Below are positions 53,689 to 62,885 of a stretch of 63,231 nt of DNA, piece after piece (the first letter of the stretch is position 1; every line of letters begins with the position of its first letter). Source of the DNA: an uncultured Muribaculaceae bacterium (lineage in GTDB: Bacteria > Bacteroidota > Bacteroidia > Bacteroidales > Muribaculaceae). The notes beneath the pieces are model-generated. The model was not told where the DNA came from. It made no database searches and saw nothing but the letters and a program-made list of their open reading frames with translations. The position numbers and the translations under genes were made by a program. The stretch is taken from NCBI GenBank assembly GCA_904502025.1, contig CAJGDJ010000009.1:1-63231 (forward strand), in the 5' to 3' direction.

Positions 53689-53720
53689 CAAATTTACCGT
53701 AGTTTTGTAAAATAAACAAA
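53689..53720 (-). promoter_or_regulatory. Consensus promoter of rho
   Basis: On the minus strand: -33 TTTG (53717-53720), 20-base spacer, -7 TAAATTTG (53689-53696), all exact. The start of transcription near 53684 gives a leader of about 175 bases without a reading frame I can support. Confidence 0.7.
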
Positions 53721-53767
53721 TTTTGAGTAAGAAAAGTTGACCAAATTGAATCAAATATTGCTCTTTT

Positions 53768-55123
53768 TTATAAATTCTCAACCAATTTCACTCGCAAAAT
53801 GCGTTTTGTAGAACTTGTTTTGGCAAAATACCGCGAAGCTCTTACCCCAACAATCCACAATATCTCCCCATCTCGTTCTAACACCCATAACTGTTTTTTT
53901 TGGGCGATTGAAAGTTTTGCATCACTAAACACATCACTCAACTTTTTGGTGCCATTAAGACCAAACGGAGCAATGCGATCTCCTTCACGCCATCTACGCA
54001 ACACTATGCGTGGGGAATTATTTAGAACCGATTCGTCAAGATATATCACAGAGCCATCTCGCTCTACCTTAAACTCCTCTACACCTATATTTTCTACTCG
54101 CAACGTTATTGGATAATGAACATTTTGCGATAAATCAATTTCATATTCATCACTCTCAACTATATCCTCATTTTGTTGTAGCATTATTAGCTTTCCTCTA
54201 TTCACCAAAGCACACCATTGTCGAGAATAAAACTTACGTCCCGATTCATTTACGGCTCTAATCATTCCCTCAACATGCGTTTCATTAAACCCATATTGAA
54301 CCAACATTTCGCATAACAATGTCGATGGCGAAGGATATTCGCTCACAATTCGCAACAAATCTATTTCGTTTTCATACCGATATAACGCGATTGCATCAGC
54401 TATCGTTTTTTGATAAATCTTATTATTCTCTTTCAAATATCGCAACGATTTTGCAAGCATATCATCACTTTCGGGAAATGCCTCTCGCAATGCCGGGATA
54501 ACTATATTTCTCAATCGGTTGCGTTTATATTCAACTTCGGCATTAGTGCTATCGATTACATATTTCAATCTCTTATCTTGCAAATATGTCTCTATTTCTG
54601 CTCGCGAAACATTAAGCATCGGACGCACCACATATCCATTTTTCCACTTCATTGCCGATACTCCGGCAATTCCGCTTCCTCTCAATAGATTTAAGAACAT
54701 TGTTTCAACATCATCATCGCGATGATGTGCCACAGCTATTGCCTGTGCATCGTACTTTACTCGAAGTTTTTCAAACCATTCATACCTCAACTCCCGGCAA
54801 GCCATCTCGGTCGAAACCCCATGTTCCTTTTCATATAATGCAACATCAAAGTGCTTTACCTCAATTTTCAACCCATAAGATTTTGCTAAATTAGCAGCAT
54901 GAACCTCGTCCCTATTAGACTCATCGCCTCTAAGGTGGAAATTACAATGAGCCGCAACACATTTATATTCTAAAGATGACAACGCCGAAAGAAGAGCCAC
55001 CGAATCGGCTCCGCCACTCAATGCAACTATCACACAATCATCTGCTTTAAGCAACGATTGTAGTTTTATGTTTTTTGAAATTATTTGTTCTAAAGGATCT
55101 TTCATGTGTTTATTGGCAAGCAT
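53768..55123 (-). CDS. tilS: tRNA(Ile)-lysidine synthetase
   Basis: 451 residues. PP-loop ATPase that turns C34 of the CAT-anticodon tRNA-Ile into lysidine so that it reads AUA. Seen: the PP-loop SGGADS (36-41), AVAHHRDDDVETMFLNLLRG, and the C-terminal TilS domain (VLRRWREGDRIAPFG, KKLSDVFSDAK). The ATG at 55123 is six bases after the DUF456 stop; an in-frame ATG 18 bases later is equally possible. Essential in most bacteria. Confidence 0.92.
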   Translation of the reverse strand: MLANKHMKDPLEQIISKNIKLQSLLKADDCVIVALSGGADSVALLSALSSLEYKCVAAHCNFHLRGDESNRDEVHAANLAKSYGLKIEVKHFDVALYEKEHGVSTEMACRELRYEWFEKLRVKYDAQAIAVAHHRDDDVETMFLNLLRGSGIAGVSAMKWKNGYVVRPMLNVSRAEIETYLQDKRLKYVIDSTNAEVEYKRNRLRNIVIPALREAFPESDDMLAKSLRYLKENNKIYQKTIADAIALYRYENEIDLLRIVSEYPSPSTLLCEMLVQYGFNETHVEGMIRAVNESGRKFYSRQWCALVNRGKLIMLQQNEDIVESDEYEIDLSQNVHYPITLRVENIGVEEFKVERDGSVIYLDESVLNNSPRIVLRRWREGDRIAPFGLNGTKKLSDVFSDAKLSIAQKKQLWVLERDGEILWIVGVRASRYFAKTSSTKRILRVKLVENL

Positions 55124-55129
55124 AATCTA

Positions 55130-55624
55130 TCAAAAGAATGTTGCCACAAATTCATAAATCATATATAGGCACAATATCGTTTTGAGTAGAATTCCCACCA
55201 CAAAACCTAAAAAGGAACCAAATCCGGCAACCAATGCATCGTTCCAACTTTTTCCTGATGCTTTTTCGCCTAAGAAAGCTCCTATAAATGGAGCAATAAT
55301 CAAACTCAGCCCCCAACTAACCGACACAAAAAACAAACCTACGATTGTCCCAATAAAACCTCCAATCGAGCCCCATTTACCGGCTCCCATGTATTTACTG
55401 CCTAACATTGGAATAACAAAGTCCAACACCGTTACAACTACAACCAATGCCAATAATACCAACAATAATGTCAAGCTATAATCATACTCTTTCGTAAAAT
55501 GCAACAAGAGCAAGCCCACGTATGAAATTGGAGGACCTGGCAACACAGGAACAATACAACCTATTAATCCCGTAAGCAAACATAATGCTCCAAGGATTAT
55601 TAATATTATCGTTATTGTTGTCAT
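55130..55624 (-). CDS. DUF456 membrane protein
   Basis: 164 residues with about four to five hydrophobic segments and the family's Gly-rich turns (LTGLIGCIVPVLPGPPISY, GGFIGTIVGLFF, APFIGAFLGEKASG). Inner-membrane protein of unknown function. Directly before tilS in one operon (six bases). A -7 element TATCTTTG is seen on the minus strand at 55637-55644. Confidence 0.85.
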   Translation of the reverse strand: MTTITIILIILGALCLLTGLIGCIVPVLPGPPISYVGLLLLHFTKEYDYSLTLLLVLLALVVVVTVLDFVIPMLGSKYMGAGKWGSIGGFIGTIVGLFFVSVSWGLSLIIAPFIGAFLGEKASGKSWNDALVAGFGSFLGFVVGILLKTILCLYMIYEFVATFF

Positions 55625-55721
55625 ATCTTTTTTTCACAAAGATAGCTTATTATTTTATGAAAAGGTAGATATAACCCATTTTTTTTGTAAATTTGCACAA
55701 AGAAAAAAACTAATCATTGCA

Positions 55722-56744
55722 ATGTTAGAAAAAATAAATAATCTAAAGGCTCAAATTGAGAGCCTTACTGCCAGCAATCCTGCCGATGTGGAGGCTTTGC
55801 GTATTAAATATTTGAGCAAAAAAGGTGAAGTTTCATTACTTTTTAATGACTTCCGCAATGTTCCTGCCGACCAAAAGAAAGCGATGGGACAAGCTCTTAA
55901 TGAACTTAAAAATCTCGCAAACGACAAAATCAATGCGTTACGTGATGCCGTTGAATCGATTGAAACCATTGCCGATGGTCTCGATCTTTCTCGCACAGCA
56001 TCACCAATCAAACTCGGCACTCGCCACCCATTGTCGCTTGTGAGAAATGAAATAGTTTCAATTTTCTCTCGACTCGGATTTTCTATCGCCGACGGTCCAG
56101 AAATAGAAGACGATTGGCACGTTTTTTCGTCAATGAACTTCCCTGCCGACCACCCGGCTCGTGATATGCAAGATACGTTCTTCATACAACGCAACCCTGC
56201 CGATGTGTTGCTTCGCACACACACTTCATCGGTGCAAAGCCGTGTAATGGAAAAAACACAACCACCTATTCGCATCATTTGCCCCGGGCGTGTTTATCGC
56301 AATGAAGCAATTTCAGCTCGTGCTCACTGCTTCTTCCACCAAGTAGAAGCTCTGTATGTTGACAAAAACGTTTCTTTTGTTGACTTAAAACAAACACTCC
56401 TTTATTTTGCACAAGAAATGTTTGGGCCTGCGACTCAAATACGTCTTCGTCCAAGCTACTTCCCATTTACTGAACCCTCAGCCGAAATGGATATTTCTTG
56501 CAATCTTTGTGGCGGCAAAGGCTGTTCATTCTGCAAACATACCGGATGGGTTGAAATCCTCGGCTGTGGAATGGTTGACCCCAACGTGCTTGAAGCATGT
56601 GGCATAGACAGCAAAGAATATAGTGGATATGCTTTAGGCATGGGTATTGAGCGTATTACAAACCTCAAATACCAAGTAAAAGACCTTCGCATGTTCTCTG
56701 AAAACGATGCTCGTTTCCTTGAAGAGTTCCAGAGTGCACACTAA
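55722..56744 (+). CDS. pheS: Phenylalanyl-tRNA synthetase alpha subunit
   Basis: 340 residues, class II catalytic subunit that works with PheT (not in the window). Seen: N-terminal coiled coil (about 1-80), the catalytic core with HPLSLVRNEI, GFSIADGPEIEDDW, motif 2 PGRVYRNEAISARAH and motif 3 GMGIERI. A -7 element TAAATTTG lies at 55688-55695, about 27 bases before the ATG. Divergent from DUF456-tilS. pheT is not adjacent, which is common in this order. Confidence 0.95.
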   Translation: MLEKINNLKAQIESLTASNPADVEALRIKYLSKKGEVSLLFNDFRNVPADQKKAMGQALNELKNLANDKINALRDAVESIETIADGLDLSRTASPIKLGTRHPLSLVRNEIVSIFSRLGFSIADGPEIEDDWHVFSSMNFPADHPARDMQDTFFIQRNPADVLLRTHTSSVQSRVMEKTQPPIRIICPGRVYRNEAISARAHCFFHQVEALYVDKNVSFVDLKQTLLYFAQEMFGPATQIRLRPSYFPFTEPSAEMDISCNLCGGKGCSFCKHTGWVEILGCGMVDPNVLEACGIDSKEYSGYALGMGIERITNLKYQVKDLRMFSENDARFLEEFQSAH

Positions 56745-56772
56745 TTAGCTTCGGCTTAAGCATTATATAACT

Positions 56773-57420
56773 ATGACTACCAAGCAACGATATCAACAAG
56801 TCATTGAGTGGTTCAAATCTGCTATGCCCGTTGCCGAAACTGAACTTCACTACGACTCTCCGTTTCATTTGTTGCTTGCCGTCATTCTTTCGGCTCAGTG
56901 CACCGACAAGCGTGTCAACCTCATCACTCCTGCACTATTTGAGCGATTTCCCACGCCCGAGTCATTAGCCACAGCATCTTCTGACGATGTGTTTGAGTTA
57001 ATCCGTTCCTGTTCCTATCCCAACAACAAAGCTCGACACCTTATTGGTGCTGCAAAAATGCTTGTTGAAGAGTTCAATAGCGAAATCCCTTCCAACATCG
57101 ACGCTTTAACTAAATTACCCGGAGTGGGACGAAAAACTGCAAATGTGATGCTTGCTGTGGTTTTCAATAAAGCAGCAATGGCAGTTGACACTCATGTGTT
57201 TCGTGTGAGTGAACGCATTGGTCTGACTACCAACAGTAAATCGCCATTTGAAACCGAAAAGACATTATGTAAAAACATTCCTGCAGAAATTATCCCATTG
57301 GCCCACCATTGGCTTATTCTACATGGCAGATATGTATGCAAAGCTCGTCGCCCCGATTGCCTGAATTGTGGATTGACTCAACAATGCCGATATTTTCAAC
57401 AAGAAGATAAAAACATCTAA
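56773..57420 (+). CDS. nth: Endonuclease III
   Basis: 215 residues. DNA glycosylase/AP lyase for oxidised pyrimidines. Helix-hairpin-helix LPGVGRKTANVML with catalytic K121, catalytic aspartate D139 in VDTHVFR, and the four cysteines of the [4Fe-4S] cluster at C189, C196, C199 and C205 (C-x6-C-x2-C-x5-C). 28 bases after pheS, probably co-transcribed. Confidence 0.95.
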   Translation: MTTKQRYQQVIEWFKSAMPVAETELHYDSPFHLLLAVILSAQCTDKRVNLITPALFERFPTPESLATASSDDVFELIRSCSYPNNKARHLIGAAKMLVEEFNSEIPSNIDALTKLPGVGRKTANVMLAVVFNKAAMAVDTHVFRVSERIGLTTNSKSPFETEKTLCKNIPAEIIPLAHHWLILHGRYVCKARRPDCLNCGLTQQCRYFQQEDKNI

Positions 57421-57434
57421 TTCAAATTAATACC

Positions 57435-58052
57435 ATGGATAATACTTTTCTTTTTATCATTGAAGTTATAGGCACCATTGCATTTGCAATCAGCGGCATA
57501 AGAATGGCTGCCAGCAAACGATTTGACTGGTTCGGAGCCTACATAGTTGGATTAGTAACTGCCATTGGCGGAGGCACTTTACGTGATGTTCTGCTCGACG
57601 CTCCGGTGTTTTGGATGCAAACATGGTGGTATCTTGCCGTTACAGGTCTTTCTTTAGCTTTCGTTATAATTTTTCGCCAATCTCTTGTTAAAAACCTTAG
57701 AGCATTGCTTTTATTCGACACTATAGGTCTTGCTCTATTTGTTGTAATAGGGATACAAAAGTCATTAGCTTTTAACTTTCCTATATGGGTTGCCATTGCT
57801 ATGGGAATGATTACAGGTGCTTTTGGTGGAGTAATACGCGATATATTAATCAATGAAGAGCCTCGGTTCTTTCGTGAAGATGTTTATGCAACGGCTTGCC
57901 TTGCCGGTGGTGGTGTATATTGGCTCACACTCGAATGTGGAGGTTCTGAGATATCCCAACAATTACTTTGTGCTGCAACTGTAATATTTCTTCGTTGGTG
58001 TGCCATCAAATATTCTTGGCAACTACCCATACTTAAGCACGACAATGACTAA
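57435..58052 (+). CDS. TRIC-type (UPF0126/YadS) cation channel protein
   Basis: 205 residues, about seven membrane helices in two repeats of the UPF0126 domain. The glycine triplet of each repeat is visible: AIGGGTLRDVLLD and GAFGGVIRDILINEE. Prokaryotic TRIC homologues form trimeric K+-permeable channels; YadS-like members are otherwise uncharacterised. 14 bases after nth. Confidence 0.87.
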   Translation: MDNTFLFIIEVIGTIAFAISGIRMAASKRFDWFGAYIVGLVTAIGGGTLRDVLLDAPVFWMQTWWYLAVTGLSLAFVIIFRQSLVKNLRALLLFDTIGLALFVVIGIQKSLAFNFPIWVAIAMGMITGAFGGVIRDILINEEPRFFREDVYATACLAGGGVYWLTLECGGSEISQQLLCAATVIFLRWCAIKYSWQLPILKHDND

Positions 58053-58069
58053 TATCGCCATTAAACATT

Positions 58070-58492
58070 ATGCAAAAAAGAAAAACTGCAATTCAGTTTG
58101 TTAAATATGTGATGGTAGGGTGTCTTAACACAGCAATCACACTTGGTGTTATTTTTGTGTGCAAATCTCTGCTAAACATCAATCCCTATATCGCCAATGC
58201 TCTCGGGTATATTGCCGGATTGGTAAACTCCTTTATTTGGAACAAAAATTGGGTATTCAAATCTCAAAAAGGATATAGCCGCGAGGCTATTAAATTTATC
58301 GTAGGTTTTGGATTATGCTATGGGGCTCAGTTCCTCGTTCTTTTTCTTCTAAATTCCACTCAATTCGGGACATATGAATGGCTCATTTTAGGAAGTTTCA
58401 CATTATCGGGATATGGAGTTGCAACTCTTTTAGGAAACATTGTTTATACTTTGGCAAATTTTGCATACAATCGTCTGATTACATTCAAATAA
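58070..58492 (+). CDS. GtrA-family membrane protein
   Basis: 140 residues, four membrane helices, with the family's FVKYVMVGCLNTAITLGV start and the NFAYNRLITFK end. GtrA proteins are thought to move polyprenyl-linked sugars across the membrane; partner glycosyltransferases are not next to it. Its stop overlaps the next start by one base (TAATG). Confidence 0.87.
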   Translation: MQKRKTAIQFVKYVMVGCLNTAITLGVIFVCKSLLNINPYIANALGYIAGLVNSFIWNKNWVFKSQKGYSREAIKFIVGFGLCYGAQFLVLFLLNSTQFGTYEWLILGSFTLSGYGVATLLGNIVYTLANFAYNRLITFK

Positions 58493-59079
58493 TGAAACTT
58501 TGTCGCTATATAATAATCTTAACGCTTACATTTTCGCCTAAATTATTAGCTTTTGCTCAAGAGGAATTTTCGGCATCACAACTTTATGCCGAGGCTATCA
58601 ATGCTATTAACGATAATTCGGTGGCGAATGACTTCAAAGCGATACAACGCCTAAACAAATCAGCAGAAATGAACCATGCACCTGCAGCTCGATATTTAGG
58701 ACTGATGTATTGGTTTGGCAAAGTTGTAATTAAAGATATTCCCACTGCTCAAAATTGGTTTTACAAAGCAGATTGTTTAGATTGCACAAATTCTAAACAA
58801 ACAACAAACAAATCATTTTCTTATTTTTATATTCGCATTTTCTCTACTCACAATGGGGGTAATTCCAAAGAAGAATGTACAAAGAAGCAAAACGAGATTA
58901 CATCTAAATTCTCTCTACTCGACACACGACTTCGCCATAACGCTCCATATTGGCACATAGATGCCGGATACTTCCTCACTAAAGACGAAGCCGAATCCAT
59001 AGCAAAAAATATCAAGAAGGAGTTTCCTCAATATCGTCACACAATAAAGATTATAAAAGACTCCAAAATTTATCGATAA
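58492..59079 (+). CDS. Exported protein with Sel1-like repeat and SPOR-like end
   Basis: 195 residues from the ATG at 58492, which overlaps the gtrA stop and gives a clean signal peptide (IIILTLTFSPKLLAFAQ). One Sel1-type repeat (APAARYLGLMYWFGKVVIKD). The C-terminal 45 residues (HIDAGYFLTKDEAESIAKNI, then a short HTIKIIKDSKIYR) have the size and pattern of a SPOR domain, which binds denuded peptidoglycan. A cell-wall role is inferred. A longer frame starting inside gtrA is rejected. Confidence 0.65.
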   Translation: MKLCRYIIILTLTFSPKLLAFAQEEFSASQLYAEAINAINDNSVANDFKAIQRLNKSAEMNHAPAARYLGLMYWFGKVVIKDIPTAQNWFYKADCLDCTNSKQTTNKSFSYFYIRIFSTHNGGNSKEECTKKQNEITSKFSLLDTRLRHNAPYWHIDAGYFLTKDEAESIAKNIKKEFPQYRHTIKIIKDSKIYR

Positions 59080-59186
59080 TACACATTCCAAGTGTTTTTT
59101 ATCAAAATTAGGTAATGATATTTTTAGCCTGAGAACTTCCATTTACACTATAATTTTACTACTTTTGTATTTGATAATTTTCAATT

Positions 59187-59702
59187 ATGGCTGGAATACA
59201 AAAGACTAATGTGGCACGATTACTCGACAAGGCTAAAATTCCTTACGAACTTATCCCCTACACTGTCGATGAAAACAATCTTGCTGCCGACCACGTTGCA
59301 GAGGAATTGGGCGAGGACATTAATCAGGTGTTCAAAACGCTCATTCTTCATGGCGACCGTAGTGGTCATTTTGTGTGCGTTGTGCCAGGCAACACTGAGG
59401 TTGACCTCAAAAAAGCTGCCAAGATAGCCGGAGCAAAAAAAGCAGAAATGATTGCTATGAAAGAGCTATTGCCTTTGACCGGATACATTCGTGGAGGATG
59501 TTCCCCTATAGGCATGAAAAAGTCATTTCCCACATTCTTTCACATTTCAGCACTTAATTTTGAGGTTATATTTGTGAGTGCCGGAGTGAGAGGGCTTCAG
59601 TTAAAAATATCGCCCAACGATTTAATTAAATATGTAAAAGCTACGGTTACAGACCTTATTCAAACAAAACAAAACGACGAAAACGATGAACTCAATTGGT
59701 AG
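59187..59702 (+). CDS. ybaK: Cys-tRNA(Pro) deacylase, YbaK/EbsC type
   Basis: 171 residues of the YbaK fold, which removes cysteine wrongly attached to tRNA-Pro. Seen: KIPYELIPY, the lysine region QVFKTLILHG, and YIRGGCSPIGMKK, the conserved GGxSPxG loop. A -7 element TACTTTTG lies at 59160-59167. Its last 17 bases overlap aroC in another frame. Confidence 0.9.
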   Translation: MAGIQKTNVARLLDKAKIPYELIPYTVDENNLAADHVAEELGEDINQVFKTLILHGDRSGHFVCVVPGNTEVDLKKAAKIAGAKKAEMIAMKELLPLTGYIRGGCSPIGMKKSFPTFFHISALNFEVIFVSAGVRGLQLKISPNDLIKYVKATVTDLIQTKQNDENDELNW

Positions 59703-60759
59703 AATTTTCAAAGTTACTACATTTGGTGAATCTCACGGTGCCGCTGTTGGTGGCATTATTGATGGCATGCCTGCAGGCATCAATATTGATCTTGAACGTG
59801 TGCAATATGAATTAAATCGCCGCCGTCCGGGACAATCTGACATTGTAACACCTCGCGACGAAAAAGACCAAGTAAAAATTCTGTCAGGAATGTTTGAAGG
59901 TAAAACTACAGGAACTCCCATTGGGTTTATTGTTGAAAATGCCAATCAACACTCATCTGATTATGAGAACATTCGCAACACATTCCGTCCATCGCATGCC
60001 GACTTTACATATACATCAAAATATGGCATTCGCGATCATCGTGGTGGTGGTCGCTCATCGGCTCGCGAAACAATATCGCGTGTTGTTGCAGGTGCTTTTG
60101 CTCGTCAAGCATTGGAACAAATCGGAGTATCTATATATGCCTACACCTCACAAGTGGGCAACATTACCCTTGATAACGACTATATAAAATACAACCCCGA
60201 GTTAATTGAAACTAACGATGTGCGTTGCCCCGATCTCGATATTGCATCACAAATGCACGATCTCATTGCAAAAATTAAAGCCGAAGGAGATACCATTGGA
60301 GGCGTAATCACTGGCGTAATAAAAGGGTGTCCGGTTGGGCTTGGCGATCCTGCCTTTGGCAAACTTCATGCTCGAATAGGCGAAGCGATGTTGAGCATCA
60401 ACGCAGCTAAAGGATTTGAATATGGAATGGGGTTTGCCGGTGTAGGATATCGTGGAAGTGAGATGATTGACTTATTCTCTAACAATAATGGAGAAATACG
60501 CACTACGACAAATCATTCAGGAGGCATTCAAGGAGGCATCTCAAATGGCGAAGACATATATTTCCGTGTAGCATTTAAGCCTATCGCGACGCTTCTCAAA
60601 GAGGTTGAAACAACCGACAAAGATGGGAATGCAACAATACTCAAAGCGAAAGGTCGGCATGATCCATGTGTGCTACCTCGTGCCGTTCCAATCGTTGAAG
60701 CCATGGCTGCTATCGTGATTCTTGACGCATATCTCCTAAATAAGACAACACATATATAA
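59686..60759 (+). CDS. aroC: Chorismate synthase
   Basis: 357 residues. Last step of the shikimate pathway (EPSP to chorismate), needing reduced FMN. Seen: GESHGAAVGGIIDGMPAG, RRRPGQSDIVTPRDE, the DFTYTSKYGIRDHRGGGRSS block with catalytic histidine and FMN contacts, and GGISNGEDI. Overlaps ybaK by 17 bases. Confidence 0.96.
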   Translation: MNSIGRIFKVTTFGESHGAAVGGIIDGMPAGINIDLERVQYELNRRRPGQSDIVTPRDEKDQVKILSGMFEGKTTGTPIGFIVENANQHSSDYENIRNTFRPSHADFTYTSKYGIRDHRGGGRSSARETISRVVAGAFARQALEQIGVSIYAYTSQVGNITLDNDYIKYNPELIETNDVRCPDLDIASQMHDLIAKIKAEGDTIGGVITGVIKGCPVGLGDPAFGKLHARIGEAMLSINAAKGFEYGMGFAGVGYRGSEMIDLFSNNNGEIRTTTNHSGGIQGGISNGEDIYFRVAFKPIATLLKEVETTDKDGNATILKAKGRHDPCVLPRAVPIVEAMAAIVILDAYLLNKTTHI

Positions 60760-60770
60760 CCTCGTTGACA

Positions 60771-61691
60771 ATGGCTATAGGCTATCGTGATTTTGCACAA
60801 TTTCTTTCAGAGTACTTTGATTGTAAAATGCAGAAAATTGCAGTCAATGCCGGATTCTCATGTCCAAATCGCGATGGTTCAAAAGGTCGTGGTGGTTGCA
60901 CTTATTGCAATAATCAAACGTTTAATCCCGCCTATTGTTCCCCTTCTCAATCTATCACACAACAACTCGAAGAGGGGAAACATTTTTTCGGGAAGAAATA
61001 CCCCGACATGCGTTATCTCGCCTACTTCCAAGCCTACACCAACACGCATGGAGATATTGACATGATAATGAATCTGTATCGCGAAGCTCTCGCAGTAGAA
61101 AAAGTTGATGGCATCATTATTGGCACTCGTCCCGATTGTATGCCTCAAGAACTCCTTGACAAACTTGCCGAACTGCATAAATCGCATTGGATTATGATTG
61201 AATACGGAGCCGAAACATCACATAACACCACTCTCGATTTCATTAACCGATGCCATTCATGGGAAGACACAGTCGATGCCGTAAATCGCACCATTAATAT
61301 AGGAATCCCTTGTGGACTACACTTAATTCTTGGGCTTCCGGGCGAAAACGAGACAATGATTCTTGAAACAATCAAAGAAGTCTCAAAACTATCACTCGAT
61401 ACTATAAAGCTACATCAACTGCAACTTGTGCGTGGCACTCGCATGGCTAAAGATGTAGAATCTGGCTTATATGATATACTTCACTTCTCAGTCGAAGAAT
61501 ATATCAACCTTTGCTGCAAAGTGATACAACACACCTCTCCTTCTATTGCCATCGAACGATTCGTATCTCAATCGCCCGACAATCTACTCATTTCGCCTCG
61601 TTGGGGATTGAAAAACTATGAGTTCACAAATATTCTGAACAACAAAATAAAAAAATTAGGAATTAAGCAAGGAGAATTGCTAAATTCCTAA
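60771..61691 (+). CDS. Radical SAM protein of the YhcC/TIGR01212 family
   Basis: 306 residues from the ATG at 60771. Elp3-like radical SAM protein; the iron-sulfur cysteines are in CPNRDGSKGRGGCTYCNNQ with wide spacing before the last CxxC, which is normal for this family. Further: GTRPDCMP, EYGAET and HLILGLPGE. Reaction unknown. A TTG six bases earlier is less likely as start. 11 bases after aroC. Confidence 0.88.
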   Translation: MAIGYRDFAQFLSEYFDCKMQKIAVNAGFSCPNRDGSKGRGGCTYCNNQTFNPAYCSPSQSITQQLEEGKHFFGKKYPDMRYLAYFQAYTNTHGDIDMIMNLYREALAVEKVDGIIIGTRPDCMPQELLDKLAELHKSHWIMIEYGAETSHNTTLDFINRCHSWEDTVDAVNRTINIGIPCGLHLILGLPGENETMILETIKEVSKLSLDTIKLHQLQLVRGTRMAKDVESGLYDILHFSVEEYINLCCKVIQHTSPSIAIERFVSQSPDNLLISPRWGLKNYEFTNILNNKIKKLGIKQGELLNS

Positions 61692-61711
61692 TCTATTTTG
61701 ATTTCATTCTT

Positions 61712-62215
61712 TTACTTTTTCAATAATGCTACTGCATCAGCATAATCCATTTGTCTAACGGGGACTTGGATAAGTGTGCCATCAAGCTTATTTTCATCGT
61801 ATGCTTCAGCCGATTGAACACCCGCTGCTATAACTTTATCTTTGGGGTTTACAAAATACACTGCATCAGCTTTTGCTTTACATATTGCGTTATATGCTTC
61901 GGCGGTAGGTTCATTTACTGTATAAATTACAGCATTTTCCAATGTTCTGAGTTTTGATGTTGCTATTGCAGTTTCAACTGATGTTGCTTTTTCTGTTGCC
62001 TGACCGGAACTTTGTAATTTCCCATTAAACACAACTACCGATCCGCAAGGAATTCCTCCTTCCTCTACATTTACTTTTGCTACTGTTACAGCCATATCCA
62101 TCCATATTTCATCTACCGGTGAAATTTTATCATTCTTTGATATGGGTACTGCTGCAAATAATGAACTCGAGAAAAATGTAGCGATTGCCACAAATAAAAA
62201 CATTACTTTTTTCAT
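61712..62215 (-). CDS. Exported deaminase-like protein lacking the zinc ligands
   Basis: 167 residues. Signal peptide (MFLFVAIATFFSSSLFAA). The rest aligns with the upstream guanine deaminase: MDMAVTVAKVNVEEGGIPCG and ENAVIYTVNEPTAEAYNAI against its GCVIYTSCEPCPMCLSAL. The histidine of HAE is gone (region TSVETAI), and both cysteines of PCxxC are replaced (T104, A107). It cannot bind zinc in the usual way, so it should not deaminate; a binding or structural role in the periplasm is inferred. It starts 19 bases after guaD, in the same operon. Confidence 0.72.
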   Translation of the reverse strand: MKKVMFLFVAIATFFSSSLFAAVPISKNDKISPVDEIWMDMAVTVAKVNVEEGGIPCGSVVVFNGKLQSSGQATEKATSVETAIATSKLRTLENAVIYTVNEPTAEAYNAICKAKADAVYFVNPKDKVIAAGVQSAEAYDENKLDGTLIQVPVRQMDYADAVALLKK

Positions 62216-62234
62216 AATCTTATAATTTTTATTA

Positions 62235-62714
62235 TTAATATTCTACTTTATCAGACTTTTCTGCCCATTTTTCAAACACTTTTATCGTGCGAGAACTATC
62301 CATTTTTATACAAGGAATCAGTCTCTCACTTTTGGGCTTTACAAACTCTTGATATATAAATTTGTCACTAAAATTCACTGCCTCGGCCTCCTCTTGAGTA
62401 CAACCATAATATATCCTACTCACGCCAGCCCAATACAATGCACTAAGGCACATAGGACATGGCTCACACGAGGTATAAATCACGCAACCTGATAAATTAA
62501 ATGTCTGCTCCTTGCTACATGCATTGCGAATTGCTGTTACTTCAGCATGTGCCGTTGGATCGTTATTTGCTGTAACTCGATTAACTCCTGTAGCAACAAC
62601 CTCGCCGTCACGCACTATTACTGCACCAAACGGTCCTCCACCCTCGTCGATATTTTTCTCGGCAAGTTCGGCAGCCATATTCATAAATCTGATATCGTCG
62701 TCGGTAATTGTCAT
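62235..62714 (-). CDS. guaD: Guanine deaminase
   Basis: 159-residue CDA-fold enzyme that converts guanine to xanthine. Zinc ligands H56 (in TAHAEVTAI, with catalytic E58), C86 and C89 (CEPCPMCL); GGGPFGAVIV and the late FIYQEFVKP and C-terminal -EY match B. subtilis GuaD rather than tRNA deaminase TadA. First gene of a two-gene operon with the exported deaminase-like protein. Confidence 0.9.
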   Translation of the reverse strand: MTITDDDIRFMNMAAELAEKNIDEGGGPFGAVIVRDGEVVATGVNRVTANNDPTAHAEVTAIRNACSKEQTFNLSGCVIYTSCEPCPMCLSALYWAGVSRIYYGCTQEEAEAVNFSDKFIYQEFVKPKSERLIPCIKMDSSRTIKVFEKWAEKSDKVEY

Positions 62715-62826
62715 AAATCGATTACATTTGAATCATAAAATCTTTTGTAAAATTATAAACTTAATACCTAAATAACAAATGCTTCTCCTAAAAATATTTT
62801 AAGGCAACTCTTTTCCTCTAAAATCA

Positions 62827-62859
62827 GAGGAGGATGCTACCTTTTGTAGCACCCTCCTC
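62827..62859. terminator. Hairpin at the end of the carbohydrate-binding-domain gene
   Basis: 14-base arms (62827-62840, 62846-62859; 13 pairs, core GAGGAGG/CCTCCTC) with a 5-base loop, 26 bases after the gene's stop. The T-run is imperfect on both strands, so terminator function is likely but not certain. Confidence 0.55.
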
Positions 62860-62885
62860 CAATCAATTTTTATCTAAATCTCTTG

